DNA of 64,000 nucleotides from UBA1858 sp963976865. Lineage in GTDB: Bacteria > Pseudomonadota > Gammaproteobacteria > UBA4575. The notes beneath the pieces are model-generated. The model saw only the letters and a list, made by a program, of their open reading frames with translations, ran no database searches and had not been told where the DNA came from. The DNA is taken from positions 39,447 to 103,446 of the forward strand of contig CAXBLY010000009.1 in NCBI GenBank assembly GCA_963976865.1, written 5' to 3'. The translations under genes were made by a program, and so were the position numbers. This document shows positions 17,994 to 27,080 of the stretch, piece by piece (position 1 is the first letter of the stretch; the number at the start of each line of letters is the position of its first letter).

Positions 17994-18126
17994 AAATTAA
18001 ACATAGTTGTGCTAGCGTTGTTAAATAAAGAACCGGTATTTTTATCAGGTTATTAAGACATCTGACACTTGCCTCTCCCTTAATTAACATAATTCATATC
18101 TTTCTTCTTCCGTTGGGAGGGAAATA

Positions 18127-18282
18127 CTGACCGTTCATCGCGGATCAAAATCAGAACCAGTTCACAGAGTTATACATACACCCACGCCGGAAGGTCATCA
18201 GAAATTTACATTTTTTGATTTTGAAATCAGTCCATGGATGTGGCTGGTAGGGAACGTCTTAAAAGCAATTATAAGATGTTAA
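18127..18282 (+). CDS. Candidate 51-residue protein with CTG start
   Basis: A frame of 51 codons runs from CTG at 18127 to TAA at 18280-18282. A near-perfect Shine-Dalgarno (GGGAGG, 18115-18120) lies six bases before the CTG; no ATG, GTG or TTG is available in frame before the first His codon. The product is hydrophilic at first (HRGSKSEPVHRV) and ends in an amphipathic stretch (SPWMWLVGNVLKAII) with a final Cys. It stops 31 bases before the next gene. No family recognised. The rest of the 17994-18313 gap holds nothing I can support. Confidence 0.35.
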   Translation: MTVHRGSKSEPVHRVIHTPTPEGHQKFTFFDFEISPWMWLVGNVLKAIIRC

Positions 18283-18313
18283 AAGTTTAAAGTAACACTG
18301 AAAAGGTGCCGCT

Positions 18314-19489
18314 ATGCGCTCACGCAATAAACTTGCATATAGTTTAGTTATTACGTTGATGTCAGTTATGTTTACGGTTTCTGCAGTACACGCAGGACCT
18401 CGCGAACAAGCGAAAAGAATGCATGACCGATTGACTGGAGTTCCGCCAACGTCTGCAGTTCTGGATTCAATGACAGCAAAAATTCAAAATGGAGATACAG
18501 TTGGAGCCGCTTATGAAGCGATGGAAAATCCAGCTTTCTATAATACAACCTTAAAAGATTTTTCTACTCCATGGACGAATCGAGAATTTTCAGTCTATTC
18601 GGATTTAAATGACTTCACAGCCACAGTGATTGGGATGATTCGAGACGAAGTTCCTTTTAATCAGGTGTTATCAGGAAATATTGTTTACATCGGCTCTGCG
18701 GGCGCAACAAATAATGTCGCCTATTCGCAATCCAACAATGATCATTATATTGAACTGCAAGAGAGTAATGCCAATCTTGGCGATCCTAATAATCTGATTC
18801 AAACACAACAGACATCGCTACCAGGCAATGTTCTTCCTGCGGCAGCGACAGCTGGAGTGATGACGACACGTGGATTCGCAGAGGCATTTATGGTGGCAGG
18901 AACCAATAGAGCCGCAGTCAGATTTACCAGTGTGAATTTTTTATGCAAAGACATGGAAGATCTGCGTGACATTACTGCAAGGCCTGACTTTATACGTCAG
19001 GACGTGTCCAGATCTCCTGGCGGTGACAGCAATATCTTTCTGACAGGTTGTCTGGCTTGTCATGCAGGCATGGACGGACTGGCGGGTGCCTTTGCTTTTT
19101 ACGACTTTGATGAAGAAAACCAGCAACTAGCCTATACCGCTGGTGACGTTCAGCCCAAGTATCTGCGTGATGCTGGTGTTTTTCGATATGGTCATGAAAC
19201 TACTTACGATGGATGGGTTAACTATTGGCGTACTGGCCCTAATGCCTATTTAGGCTGGCAGGGAACCGGTTCAGGTGTAGGTGCAAAATCACTGGGTGTT
19301 GAGCTTGCTTCAACGGACCAGTTTGCACAGTGCCAGGTTAAGAAAGCATTTGAAAAAGTATGCTACCGACCACCAAATGGCGAGGCTGATCATACATTGG
19401 TTAACAATGTTGCCACTGTATTCAAGAATAATAACTACAGTATGAAGCGAGTGTTTGCTGATACTGCTGCTTATTGCATGGGTAACTAA
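18314..19489 (+). CDS. Secreted single-haem CxxCH protein, function unknown
   Basis: The 391-residue protein has a Sec signal peptide (cleavage near VHA-GP, residue 27). It has one c-type haem motif, CLACH (246-250), placed late in the chain rather than in a standard cytochrome c fold. Further Cys residues occur at 211 and in the C-terminal QCQVKKAFEKVCYRPP segment, which resembles C-terminal parts of planctomycete-type DUF proteins linked to DUF1501. AAGGTG precedes the ATG. It opens a three-gene set with 24- and 21-base spacers. The function is unknown; a periplasmic redox or polymer-binding role is only a guess. Confidence 0.75.
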   Translation: MRSRNKLAYSLVITLMSVMFTVSAVHAGPREQAKRMHDRLTGVPPTSAVLDSMTAKIQNGDTVGAAYEAMENPAFYNTTLKDFSTPWTNREFSVYSDLNDFTATVIGMIRDEVPFNQVLSGNIVYIGSAGATNNVAYSQSNNDHYIELQESNANLGDPNNLIQTQQTSLPGNVLPAAATAGVMTTRGFAEAFMVAGTNRAAVRFTSVNFLCKDMEDLRDITARPDFIRQDVSRSPGGDSNIFLTGCLACHAGMDGLAGAFAFYDFDEENQQLAYTAGDVQPKYLRDAGVFRYGHETTYDGWVNYWRTGPNAYLGWQGTGSGVGAKSLGVELASTDQFAQCQVKKAFEKVCYRPPNGEADHTLVNNVATVFKNNNYSMKRVFADTAAYCMGN

Positions 19490-19513
19490 GCGATGCTACC
19501 GAGGAGAATTGTA

Positions 19514-21697
19514 ATGACCCAGGAAAAATTAACTGTATCGCGGAATATGGAAAGCCGACGAATTCATAGATTACTAAAATGGATAGGTATCGTATTAGTC
19601 ATGACAGCGTTGTCAGCTTGTGGTGGCGGAGGTGGAGGAGGCTCCTCTGAAGATGGTACGACTCCAAATACTTCAAGTAACAATGGTGGTACTGTTGCAA
19701 ATACGCCAACTTCACCAAGTGCACCAGCACCAAATGCGCCACCGCCAGCACCACCGGCGCCGGCACCAGCACCAACAATGCCACCAGCGAACGATCAACA
19801 GTTGTTTGCACAGACAGTGCATCCCATTATGCTGTCAAATAACTGTGTGCAGTGTCACAGTGACCCAACTCCTTTGGGACTTACTCCTATATTACCTTTG
19901 ATGGCTGACGAATCTGTTGAAACAGCCTATAACCAAACGGTAAACAATCAAAAAGTGAATCTTAGCAATCCTGCGAATTCACGTTTGGTAGTAAGAACGC
20001 GTGTGGATAATCATAACTGTGGTGGTCCTGCTGCCTGTGAGCAGTTTGCTACAGAAATGGAAGCAGCAATACGCAGTTGGGCAGACTCAGTATCTGCATC
20101 AAATCCTCCACCAAGTAATCAACCACGCGTGGCTAGCGCCATGGCAACTCTTGCTGATGGTCAGGAAGGTGAAAGTCCCAGAGCTGATGCCAGCATGATA
20201 GCCATGTTTGATTTCAGCGCAGGTGCAGGTGACATCGTTGTTGACAGAAGTGGTGTCGGAGTACCTGTGGATCTGATGATCGAAGGTATGGAGTGGGTGC
20301 CTGAAGGTGGATTAAGAAATGTGTCTGGTAAAGCTCAGGCATCATTGGCATCAAGCCAGAAACTGTTTGCTTCAATTTCCAGTCAGTTTAGTGTTGAAGC
20401 ATGGGTGATTCCTGAAAATCTTGATCAGTCAGGACCAGCTCGAATTGTTTCTTATTCAGCGGATACCGGTGGAAGAAACTTTACATTGGGGCAAAGTGGT
20501 GACCGTTACAACTCTCGTGTTGCGACAAATCAAACAGGAGGTAACGGCAATAATCCACAACTGCTTTCTGAAAACGATACTGTCACAACTGAATTAACCC
20601 ATGTTGTGATGACATACGACAGTGCCGCTGGAGGCCGCAAGATTTATATCAATGGTGAATTGGCTGCTGAAGAAGATCTTGGCAATGATGCATTGAACTG
20701 GAGTAACACCGACCTGTTCGTTATCGGAAATGAGGTAACCAATAATCGCTTGTGGAGAGGTGTTTTCCGTATGGTAGCGGTTCACACAACAGCGTTATCT
20801 GGTGCAGAAGTTGCGCAAAATTTCGATGCAGGTCTGGGTACAATTACAACCCTGGCATTCGATGTTTCAGACGTAGTTGGCGCACCGGCATCGGTTCAGA
20901 TGCAAGTGCGAGAACTCGATGACAATGCGTATGTGTTTGCAGTGCCTACTCTGATCACAGATGTTTCAGGTGTCCCTGTTAAGAACATCAGAATTGCAGT
21001 GAATAATAATATTCCTGTTGCGACTCAATCATTCCGGTCTGTCGATACGATGGTGACACAAAGTGGGCAGGAATTGTCGCCACTGGGTGCAGTCATTCCT
21101 AAAGACATGGGACCTGAGGTGGATATGTTCCATCTGGAGTTTGAAACACTTGGTGCTCAAGTGGGTTCAGGTGATTTGTATGTGCCGCCAAGTGAACCAG
21201 GTATTGCTGACTTTGGTGTGCTACCTGAGTTTGGTGTGCGTTCATTCTCAAGTGTCAACGACACCATGTCTGCGCTAACAACTATTCCTGTGACTCAAAA
21301 TACAGTACGGAATCGTTACGAAGAGTTAAGGGACTCTCTACCTGCAACTGCTGACATTCTGGCATTTAATGCAGCGTCACAAATAGCAATTCAACGACTG
21401 GCTGTGACTTACTGTGATCGTGTAAGACGGTCTAATGCAGCATGTAATGTGGTATTTGGTTCGAGCTGTAACAATATTGCCAATGCCACCGACAAGCAAA
21501 ATAGAGTCAATGCACTGTTTGATAGATTTGTAGGTGACCTGGAAAATCAACCGGATCGTGCAGAAACAACTGCCGCAGTGAATGGTTTGATGGATGAACT
21601 GGGCTGCGCAAATGGCTGTACGAATGCTACAAAAGATATTGCCCTGCAAGCGAGTTGTGCAGCGGTACTTTCTAGTGGCGTGATGACTATTAACTGA
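19514..21697 (+). CDS. LamG-domain lipoprotein with CxxCH haem motif
   Basis: I chose ATG 19514 because GAGGAG (19501-19506) sits seven bases upstream; an ATG at 19493 has no such site. The 727-residue precursor has a lipobox LSAC (Cys36) followed by seven glycines, a Pro/Ala-rich linker (about 65-92) and a haem motif CVQCH (111-115) in a short cytochrome-like domain. A concanavalin/LamG-type domain (about 205-430) contains FSVEAWVIPENL and HVVMTYDSAAGGRKIYINGE. A long C-terminal region of unknown fold has paired cysteines. It is probably an outer-membrane-anchored binding protein with redox capacity. Likely one operon with both neighbours. Confidence 0.75.
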   Translation: MTQEKLTVSRNMESRRIHRLLKWIGIVLVMTALSACGGGGGGGSSEDGTTPNTSSNNGGTVANTPTSPSAPAPNAPPPAPPAPAPAPTMPPANDQQLFAQTVHPIMLSNNCVQCHSDPTPLGLTPILPLMADESVETAYNQTVNNQKVNLSNPANSRLVVRTRVDNHNCGGPAACEQFATEMEAAIRSWADSVSASNPPPSNQPRVASAMATLADGQEGESPRADASMIAMFDFSAGAGDIVVDRSGVGVPVDLMIEGMEWVPEGGLRNVSGKAQASLASSQKLFASISSQFSVEAWVIPENLDQSGPARIVSYSADTGGRNFTLGQSGDRYNSRVATNQTGGNGNNPQLLSENDTVTTELTHVVMTYDSAAGGRKIYINGELAAEEDLGNDALNWSNTDLFVIGNEVTNNRLWRGVFRMVAVHTTALSGAEVAQNFDAGLGTITTLAFDVSDVVGAPASVQMQVRELDDNAYVFAVPTLITDVSGVPVKNIRIAVNNNIPVATQSFRSVDTMVTQSGQELSPLGAVIPKDMGPEVDMFHLEFETLGAQVGSGDLYVPPSEPGIADFGVLPEFGVRSFSSVNDTMSALTTIPVTQNTVRNRYEELRDSLPATADILAFNAASQIAIQRLAVTYCDRVRRSNAACNVVFGSSCNNIANATDKQNRVNALFDRFVGDLENQPDRAETTAAVNGLMDELGCANGCTNATKDIALQASCAAVLSSGVMTIN

Positions 21698-21718
21698 TTT
21701 ATAAGCGAGGATATAACG

Positions 21719-23233
21719 ATGGGTAAATATGTAGAGCAATGTCGACGTAGAGAAGAGCAGCATCGTCGTTTGCAACAGCGTATCGAAGAAGATTGTCGCC
21801 AATCAGGTCATGGTCGTCCGTTGACACGCAGAGACTTTCTGGGCAGAGGGTTCATCTCTGGCATGGGTATGGTGTTTGCACCAACGCTTTCAACATTTCT
21901 TGCACGCCAGGCACATGCAGAATGTGACCTGACCTCGCTTGTTCAAGGTGCTGGCAAGATTCCTTTTATCAGTATTGATCAAGGGGGCGGCGCAAATATC
22001 GCTGGATCAAATGTCATGGTAGGTTCACTCGGACAAGAGAATTTCTTAAGCCCTGAAGGGTATGCGAAATTAGGATTGCCAGAAGCAATCATTCCAGACA
22101 ACGTAGGTGTTGATCGAACATTTGGAATTGCCATGCATCCTAATAGTGCAATGCTGAGAGGTATGCTGGATAAAACCAGTGTTGCCGCCAGAGCGGGCAC
22201 TAATGGTATTGTGATTCCGGCACGCTCAGATAACGATACTGGTAATAATCCGCACAATCCTGTCTATGGTATCGCACAGGCAGGGGCAAATGGCCAATTT
22301 GTTGCGGCTGTAGGTACGAGGAATTCAGATACAGGTGGCCGTTCTGATGCTCCGGATTACATGATTGATCCTTCTGTTAGACCGACGAAAGTAAGTAATT
22401 CCAGCGAGGCGATTGGACTTGGCGGTGGCGATGATGATAATTTTCCTACCGGCGAAGTTGCTGAAGCGGCGGCGATCATTAGCCAGCTCAAACTCGGCAA
22501 AATTAACGTGGAAGAGGCTACCAGAGAACTTGTGCAGTGCGGTTACGACAAGAGCTCTGCGACATTCAATACAGCCATCACTGCAACCGAGCTAGACCCT
22601 AATCAAGATGCTGACCTGCAGGCTATATTCCCGAATGGCGAGCTAAATGATGGAGATTTCCGAAAAGCGGCTGCAGTCATGAAGACAGTCATCAAGGGTT
22701 TTGCAGGCGCAGGAACCATTGAGTATGGTGGACGTGATTATCACCAGAATCCTCGCCCTGAAACAGATGAAAAAGACTTCGTTGTTGGACAGGTCATTGG
22801 CGCAACATTAGAGTATGCGATGCGTGCTAACCAGCCTGTCATGATTTATGTCTTCAGTGATGGTGCGGTGTCTGCAGATACCAATACACCTGAAGATGAC
22901 GGCAATGGAACGACTAAGTTTCGCTGGAGATCAGACAGCTCAGCAACTGCAGCCAGTGCCATCTTCGTCTATCAGCCAGGCGGCGCAAGGCCTGCTTTGA
23001 GAGGGAATGCATTAGGGACCAATCAGTTGGGTACCTTTACAATGGACGGTAATGTCAATACATCGTCAAGTCCATTTGCAAATAATGTTGTCTCATTGGC
23101 TGAACTGGTTGTGTTAAATTATTTGGGCTTGCATGGACAACAAGCGAGATTTGGTACAGATGTGCTAGTCAATAATGGTCTTGGCACCGGGGCAACAGTA
23201 GATCCTTATATTGCCTTTAACCCGATAGCTTAA
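21719..23233 (+). CDS. Tat-exported DUF1501-like protein
   Basis: The 504-residue protein has a long N-terminal extension and a twin-arginine signal (TRRDFLGRGF, Arg37-Arg38) with cleavage near AHA-E68. The mature part (ISIDQGGGANIAGSN, FGIAMHPNSAMLRGML, VIGATLEYAMRANQPVMIYVFSDG) resembles DUF1501 proteins, which have an alkaline-phosphatase-like fold. The family is common beside CxxCH proteins in planctomycetes and some gammaproteobacteria. Tat export implies folding, perhaps with a metal, before export. GCGAGG precedes the start. A terminator follows, closing the operon. Substrate unknown. Confidence 0.7.
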   Translation: MGKYVEQCRRREEQHRRLQQRIEEDCRQSGHGRPLTRRDFLGRGFISGMGMVFAPTLSTFLARQAHAECDLTSLVQGAGKIPFISIDQGGGANIAGSNVMVGSLGQENFLSPEGYAKLGLPEAIIPDNVGVDRTFGIAMHPNSAMLRGMLDKTSVAARAGTNGIVIPARSDNDTGNNPHNPVYGIAQAGANGQFVAAVGTRNSDTGGRSDAPDYMIDPSVRPTKVSNSSEAIGLGGGDDDNFPTGEVAEAAAIISQLKLGKINVEEATRELVQCGYDKSSATFNTAITATELDPNQDADLQAIFPNGELNDGDFRKAAAVMKTVIKGFAGAGTIEYGGRDYHQNPRPETDEKDFVVGQVIGATLEYAMRANQPVMIYVFSDGAVSADTNTPEDDGNGTTKFRWRSDSSATAASAIFVYQPGGARPALRGNALGTNQLGTFTMDGNVNTSSSPFANNVVSLAELVVLNYLGLHGQQARFGTDVLVNNGLGTGATVDPYIAFNPIA

Positions 23234-23255
23234 TCAGAACTTGATCAGTCTTAGC

Positions 23256-23288
23256 AAGGCAGAGTGAAAATCAATCACTCTGCCTTTT
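23256..23288 (+). terminator. Intrinsic terminator after the DUF1501-like gene
   Basis: Twelve-base arms AAGGCAGAGTGA and TCACTCTGCCTT pair perfectly around a seven-base loop and are followed by a short T run. It separates the exported three-gene operon from the methyltransferase gene. Confidence 0.88.
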
Positions 23289-23380
23289 AGCGATGAATGG
23301 ACTAAATTTAGCGACTAAAGTCATGTCTTGAAATTCAAATATATCCAGAATAGTATTTTACAAATACGGCAACTTCTATT

Positions 23381-24757
23381 TTGGAAAATCAAGTCAACCA
23401 TACCGCAATAACAACAAGTATCCTGCCAAACTCCAGTTTGCAGTGCCCAAAATGTGGCTGCGGCGAGTTTACCGACAACACAACATCATTAGACTGCGCC
23501 CAGTGCTATCAGTCTTATCCTCAACTTAAATTCGGCAATATATCCATTCCATTCGTATTTGCTGACGTTAATGCTGCTGTTCATGCCTGGTGTGCTCGTA
23601 TTAATGGTTTCAATCAGTCGATTGATAAAGATATCAGACAACTAAGCACTCAATTAAAAGATAAACGTCTGAGCAAACTTACTCGTGACAGGTTAAAGCG
23701 GTTCTCAACTCTGAAAAAACAATACCACCGGCAAATAGCAGATCATCTTGACTGTTTTTCTCAATTTACACTTGATCAGTATGTTTATAGTAATAATGAG
23801 GTTGCAAAAAATCAGGGTATTGACAGTTATATTGATAATATTTTTCGAGACTGGTGCTGGGATAATGGAGAAAATGAAGCACTGCTGGAAAGTGTCAGTG
23901 GTCTGGTGCAGAAAGAATATCAGGCTGGTGATGTTCTGGCCCTGGGTGCGGGAGCATCGAGATTCCCCTATGACTTTCATACCCGATATGATGCAAAACA
24001 TTCAGTATTGCTTGATATTAATCCTGTATTACTTGGTTGTGCAGCAAAAATTATTCATGGTCAAACAGTAACGCTTAATGAATTCCCTGTGACTCCTTTG
24101 ACAATGCAGGACTCAGCCGTAGTGCAGGAATGTAAATTTGATAGTGTCAATAAACATCAATTCAGCTTTTTATTATCAGACGCTTTAAATGCGCCATTGA
24201 AGGAAAAGTCCTTCGAAACAATCTTGACTCCCTGGTTCATAGATATCATTCCGATGGATTTCAGGGAATTTATTCCACATGTAAATCGACTGTTAAAATC
24301 AGGGGGAACATGGATTAATACTGGCTCACTGGCATTTCTGCACAGTAGTCAACACTGGAATTACAGCGAGGAAGAAGTCGTAGATTTATTGAAAAAATAT
24401 GGGTTTGATGAAGTCAAAACCAGTCGTAGTAAGGTTGATTATCTGAATTCACCTCATAGTGCGCATGGGCGAATTGAAGATATTTTCAGCTTTTCGGCGA
24501 CCAAGAAATTTGATTGCCTGCCAAAAAAGGAATTTAATTATTTGCCTGAGTGGATTAATGATCATGAAATGAGTATTCCTGCTGAAGCAGAATTAATCGC
24601 CGCATCCTCAACACATCTTTTGCAGGCGCAGGTTCTTTCTGCCATTGATGGTGAACGCAGTATCATTGAAATTGCCAGGCTATTAGCCAGACAATATGAA
24701 ATGACAGAACAGAGCGCATTAGCGGCAGTACGCCAGATTTTAATAGACAATTCATAG
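23381..24757 (+). CDS. Zinc-ribbon SAM methyltransferase with PqqD-like C-terminal domain
   Basis: The 458-residue protein has three parts. An N-terminal zinc ribbon has CPKCGCGEFT and CAQCYQSYP (about 22-45). A class I methyltransferase core carries VLALGAGASRFPYDF (glycine-rich SAM loop), LLDINPVLL (acidic ribose contact) and TILTPWFIDIIP, somewhat like the N2227/carnosine methyltransferase family. The C-terminal 60 residues (VLSAIDGERSIIEIARLLARQY) resemble a PqqD-like winged helix, which in other systems binds peptides. TTG at 23381 is the only plausible start and no clear ribosome-binding site is seen. Substrate unknown; a peptide or protein target is inferred from the C-terminal domain. 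Confidence 0.7.
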   Translation: MENQVNHTAITTSILPNSSLQCPKCGCGEFTDNTTSLDCAQCYQSYPQLKFGNISIPFVFADVNAAVHAWCARINGFNQSIDKDIRQLSTQLKDKRLSKLTRDRLKRFSTLKKQYHRQIADHLDCFSQFTLDQYVYSNNEVAKNQGIDSYIDNIFRDWCWDNGENEALLESVSGLVQKEYQAGDVLALGAGASRFPYDFHTRYDAKHSVLLDINPVLLGCAAKIIHGQTVTLNEFPVTPLTMQDSAVVQECKFDSVNKHQFSFLLSDALNAPLKEKSFETILTPWFIDIIPMDFREFIPHVNRLLKSGGTWINTGSLAFLHSSQHWNYSEEEVVDLLKKYGFDEVKTSRSKVDYLNSPHSAHGRIEDIFSFSATKKFDCLPKKEFNYLPEWINDHEMSIPAEAELIAASSTHLLQAQVLSAIDGERSIIEIARLLARQYEMTEQSALAAVRQILIDNS

Positions 24758-24846
24758 CTAACATTATTAAGCGCAGCTAATTTACTGCCATATAAATTAA
24801 GTTACAATAAATCTGTTTTTTCTGGCGCTTACCCTGATTTTTGAAT

Positions 24847-26295
24847 ATGAAGAATTCTATTCTATTTGCAATTTTTGCCTTAATTCTTGTCATTGCTGGC
24901 AGTGGATATTATTTTTACTCCCCGCCACATGAGAATATTCTAGGTCGAGCATTGGTGTTGATGTTTGTAAATGATAGTCCTGGACAGACTGATCTGGTGA
25001 AGCAATGGGAAAAGGTGGATCTGTCAGTTGAAATTATCGATGACTGTGCCGTGGGTGATGATACCCGGCGCACTGCCTGTACTGAAAAACATATAGAAAG
25101 GGCATTAAAAAGAATAAACGATGTCAATAAACCATTACTTGTGCTGGCAGATAAAGGTTCTTCGCAAGCTTTGCTCTCGGCTTTGAATGATAATGATATA
25201 CATCAAATCGCGGCATTGATTCTTCTGCAGGCCAGCGGCGATGAAACTCATGCAGACAGTATCATTATCCCAAAAACACTTGTTGTCAGCGATGTTAACG
25301 ATTTGCCTGCTAGTATTCTTGCTGCCAGAACATTCGCATCTGATATCAGAGAGCATGGTCAATGGTCATGGGCAACGATGCTGGTTGATAATGGCGATGG
25401 GCTACTTTCTCATTCTGTATTACCTCATATGGTGTCTTATTTGATTGGTGGAAAAGTAAACCCGGCTTATCGCATCGAATTCAATGCAGAATCCCAATGG
25501 CAAAATCCTGTGGTAAATAATAAGAAGTTTTTTGAATTGGCAGAGTTTGTGGAAAAGCATCAGGTTGACCAGGATATCCATCGTATTCTGAAGGCATTTT
25601 ATGCTTATGATCCAGCTTTGTTAAAGCAATGGCCACTTAGGGAATATAAGGCTTTTAATTTAATAAAGTACCGGAATTCTTTACCCGGAAACAAGCAGGG
25701 TCGCTTTGCGGTTTTTTCAAACAGAAAAGGTCATAAGTTCTATCTGGACTTATTACGTTATGAAAAGTATAAGCCAGAATTTGTCATTGCGATCGATGAT
25801 GAAGAAAATTTATACCGAATGACGTCATTTTATAAAACCAGACGATTTTACAGTTGGGAGCAGGGTGGTCCAGCTGATGACATGTTGTATGCACAATCTT
25901 TAGGGGCGTTTATTCACTTTCAGAATGCACCGCCTTTGGAGATGGAATTACCATATCTGCAATATTCGTCTATTCTGTTTGAAAGCATACACTTTACAGA
26001 TCAGGACCCTTATGAAGGATTTAATCAGCTAAGTGAACCAGCGTTCGAAGTGCTGACTTTAAATTGTCTCCCGTGTCATAGTATCAACGGAGTGGGTGGT
26101 TCGGCGCATCATCTGGACTATCTGACGGTTACACCGCAACCCGGATTTGCACAACCTTTGTTAAATTATTCTAATGACGTACTGGAAAACTTTTTCTTTA
26201 ATCAATCTGAAACTGCACAATTGATTGGTGTGAACCCAAATTATGTTGAGGCAAGTGTCGGCAAGGAGCTAAAGGCCTGGTTGCTGTCCCAGTGA
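24847..26295 (+). CDS. Membrane-anchored protein with C-terminal CxxCH haem motif
   Basis: From ATG 24847 the protein has an N-terminal membrane anchor (LFAIFALILVIAGSGYYF). A roughly 370-residue periplasmic domain of unknown fold follows, whose first part (KPLLVLADKGSSQALLSAL) could be an alpha/beta-hydrolase-like fold lacking an obvious catalytic triad. The C-terminal haem module has LNCLPCHSINGVGG. No Met ligand typical of cytochrome c is obvious after the haem motif. It follows the zinc-ribbon methyltransferase by about 90 bases on the same strand and may be cotranscribed with it. I do not recognise the family. Confidence 0.6.
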   Translation: MKNSILFAIFALILVIAGSGYYFYSPPHENILGRALVLMFVNDSPGQTDLVKQWEKVDLSVEIIDDCAVGDDTRRTACTEKHIERALKRINDVNKPLLVLADKGSSQALLSALNDNDIHQIAALILLQASGDETHADSIIIPKTLVVSDVNDLPASILAARTFASDIREHGQWSWATMLVDNGDGLLSHSVLPHMVSYLIGGKVNPAYRIEFNAESQWQNPVVNNKKFFELAEFVEKHQVDQDIHRILKAFYAYDPALLKQWPLREYKAFNLIKYRNSLPGNKQGRFAVFSNRKGHKFYLDLLRYEKYKPEFVIAIDDEENLYRMTSFYKTRRFYSWEQGGPADDMLYAQSLGAFIHFQNAPPLEMELPYLQYSSILFESIHFTDQDPYEGFNQLSEPAFEVLTLNCLPCHSINGVGGSAHHLDYLTVTPQPGFAQPLLNYSNDVLENFFFNQSETAQLIGVNPNYVEASVGKELKAWLLSQ

Positions 26296-26312
26296 CGATA
26301 GAGAAGTGTAAG

Positions 26313-26780
26313 CTATTTTATTTTTCCTGGCATGTTGACGTGAACCAGCCTAGCATTTGCAACTTTTTCAACACTCACCGGCGAATACTGTTCATATAGA
26401 TATCTTTCGACACCTTCACGATACTGTTCCTGCACAGATGCCCAGGTAACCAGCAGGTCTTCACCAAACCTGCTAATTAATGAACTGTTTCTTAATGACT
26501 GTAATTCATCGGCTATGCGCCCATGGCCTATTCTAATGACGTTATTCTTGTTTTGTGGTTTCCAGACGATGTAGTTTCCACTGGCTTTCACTTGTTCCAA
26601 ATTTAGAGTATTGAGTCTGCACCAACCCTGTTTTTTGTATTTAGCCCATTTTACCGAGAGTTTTAATGGCTTCTGAGAGCTGAAAATTCCAGACTGTGAC
26701 TGATAGCGTCTGTTTACCTTGGGTGAACTGGCAAAGAGTTGTAATGCTGAGTAGATTCTGGGGCTGTCTGCTAAGCTCAT
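26313..26780 (-). CDS. GIY-YIG-like hypothetical protein
   Basis: The 155-residue protein contains GNYIVWKPQNKNNVIRIGHG, then LQSLRNSSLISRFGEDLLVTWASV, then GVERYLYEQYSP. The order of a Y-I-V strand, V-I-R-I-G-x-G, an R/N pair and a late Glu resembles GIY-YIG-type domains seen in uncharacterised bacterial proteins. If so, the Glu in GVERYL would be the metal-binding residue. The nuclease assignment is a weak resemblance only. It is convergent with the anchored haem-protein gene, 17 bases apart. Confidence 0.5.
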   Translation of the reverse strand: MSLADSPRIYSALQLFASSPKVNRRYQSQSGIFSSQKPLKLSVKWAKYKKQGWCRLNTLNLEQVKASGNYIVWKPQNKNNVIRIGHGRIADELQSLRNSSLISRFGEDLLVTWASVQEQYREGVERYLYEQYSPVSVEKVANARLVHVNMPGKIK

Positions 26781-26832
26781 GTTTGAACAATAAATGTACA
26801 GTTAGTAATGGGTAACGATAAAATCAACACAA

Positions 26833-26883
26833 TTTGTCTAGATATTGTGATCAACTAGACAAAATAATAGCAGATATTGTGAT
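26833..26883. repeat. Inverted plus direct repeat in the 26781-27080 gap
   Basis: Arms TTTGTCTAG (26833-26841) and CTAGACAAA (26855-26863) are perfectly complementary. A 12-base element AGATATTGTGAT occurs twice, at 26840-26851 and 26872-26883. The structure lies upstream of the minus-strand GIY-YIG-like gene and could be its operator. The rest of the gap shows no gene. Confidence 0.5.
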
Positions 26884-27080
26884 AAAGGCAAGCTTATGAT
26901 AACTACTTAAAATATTTATTAAGTAAAATTTATAATTGACTCATAAGCTGACATAAACCGATGGTTTGGCTATATTTTGATCTGAATGCTGCGGGTGTGA
27001 TTTCTGAGCGTGAAAAATGTATTGGATTCACACCGAGTTTGTATAACCAGTCTATTGAAATATCAATCATTTGGTGAACG

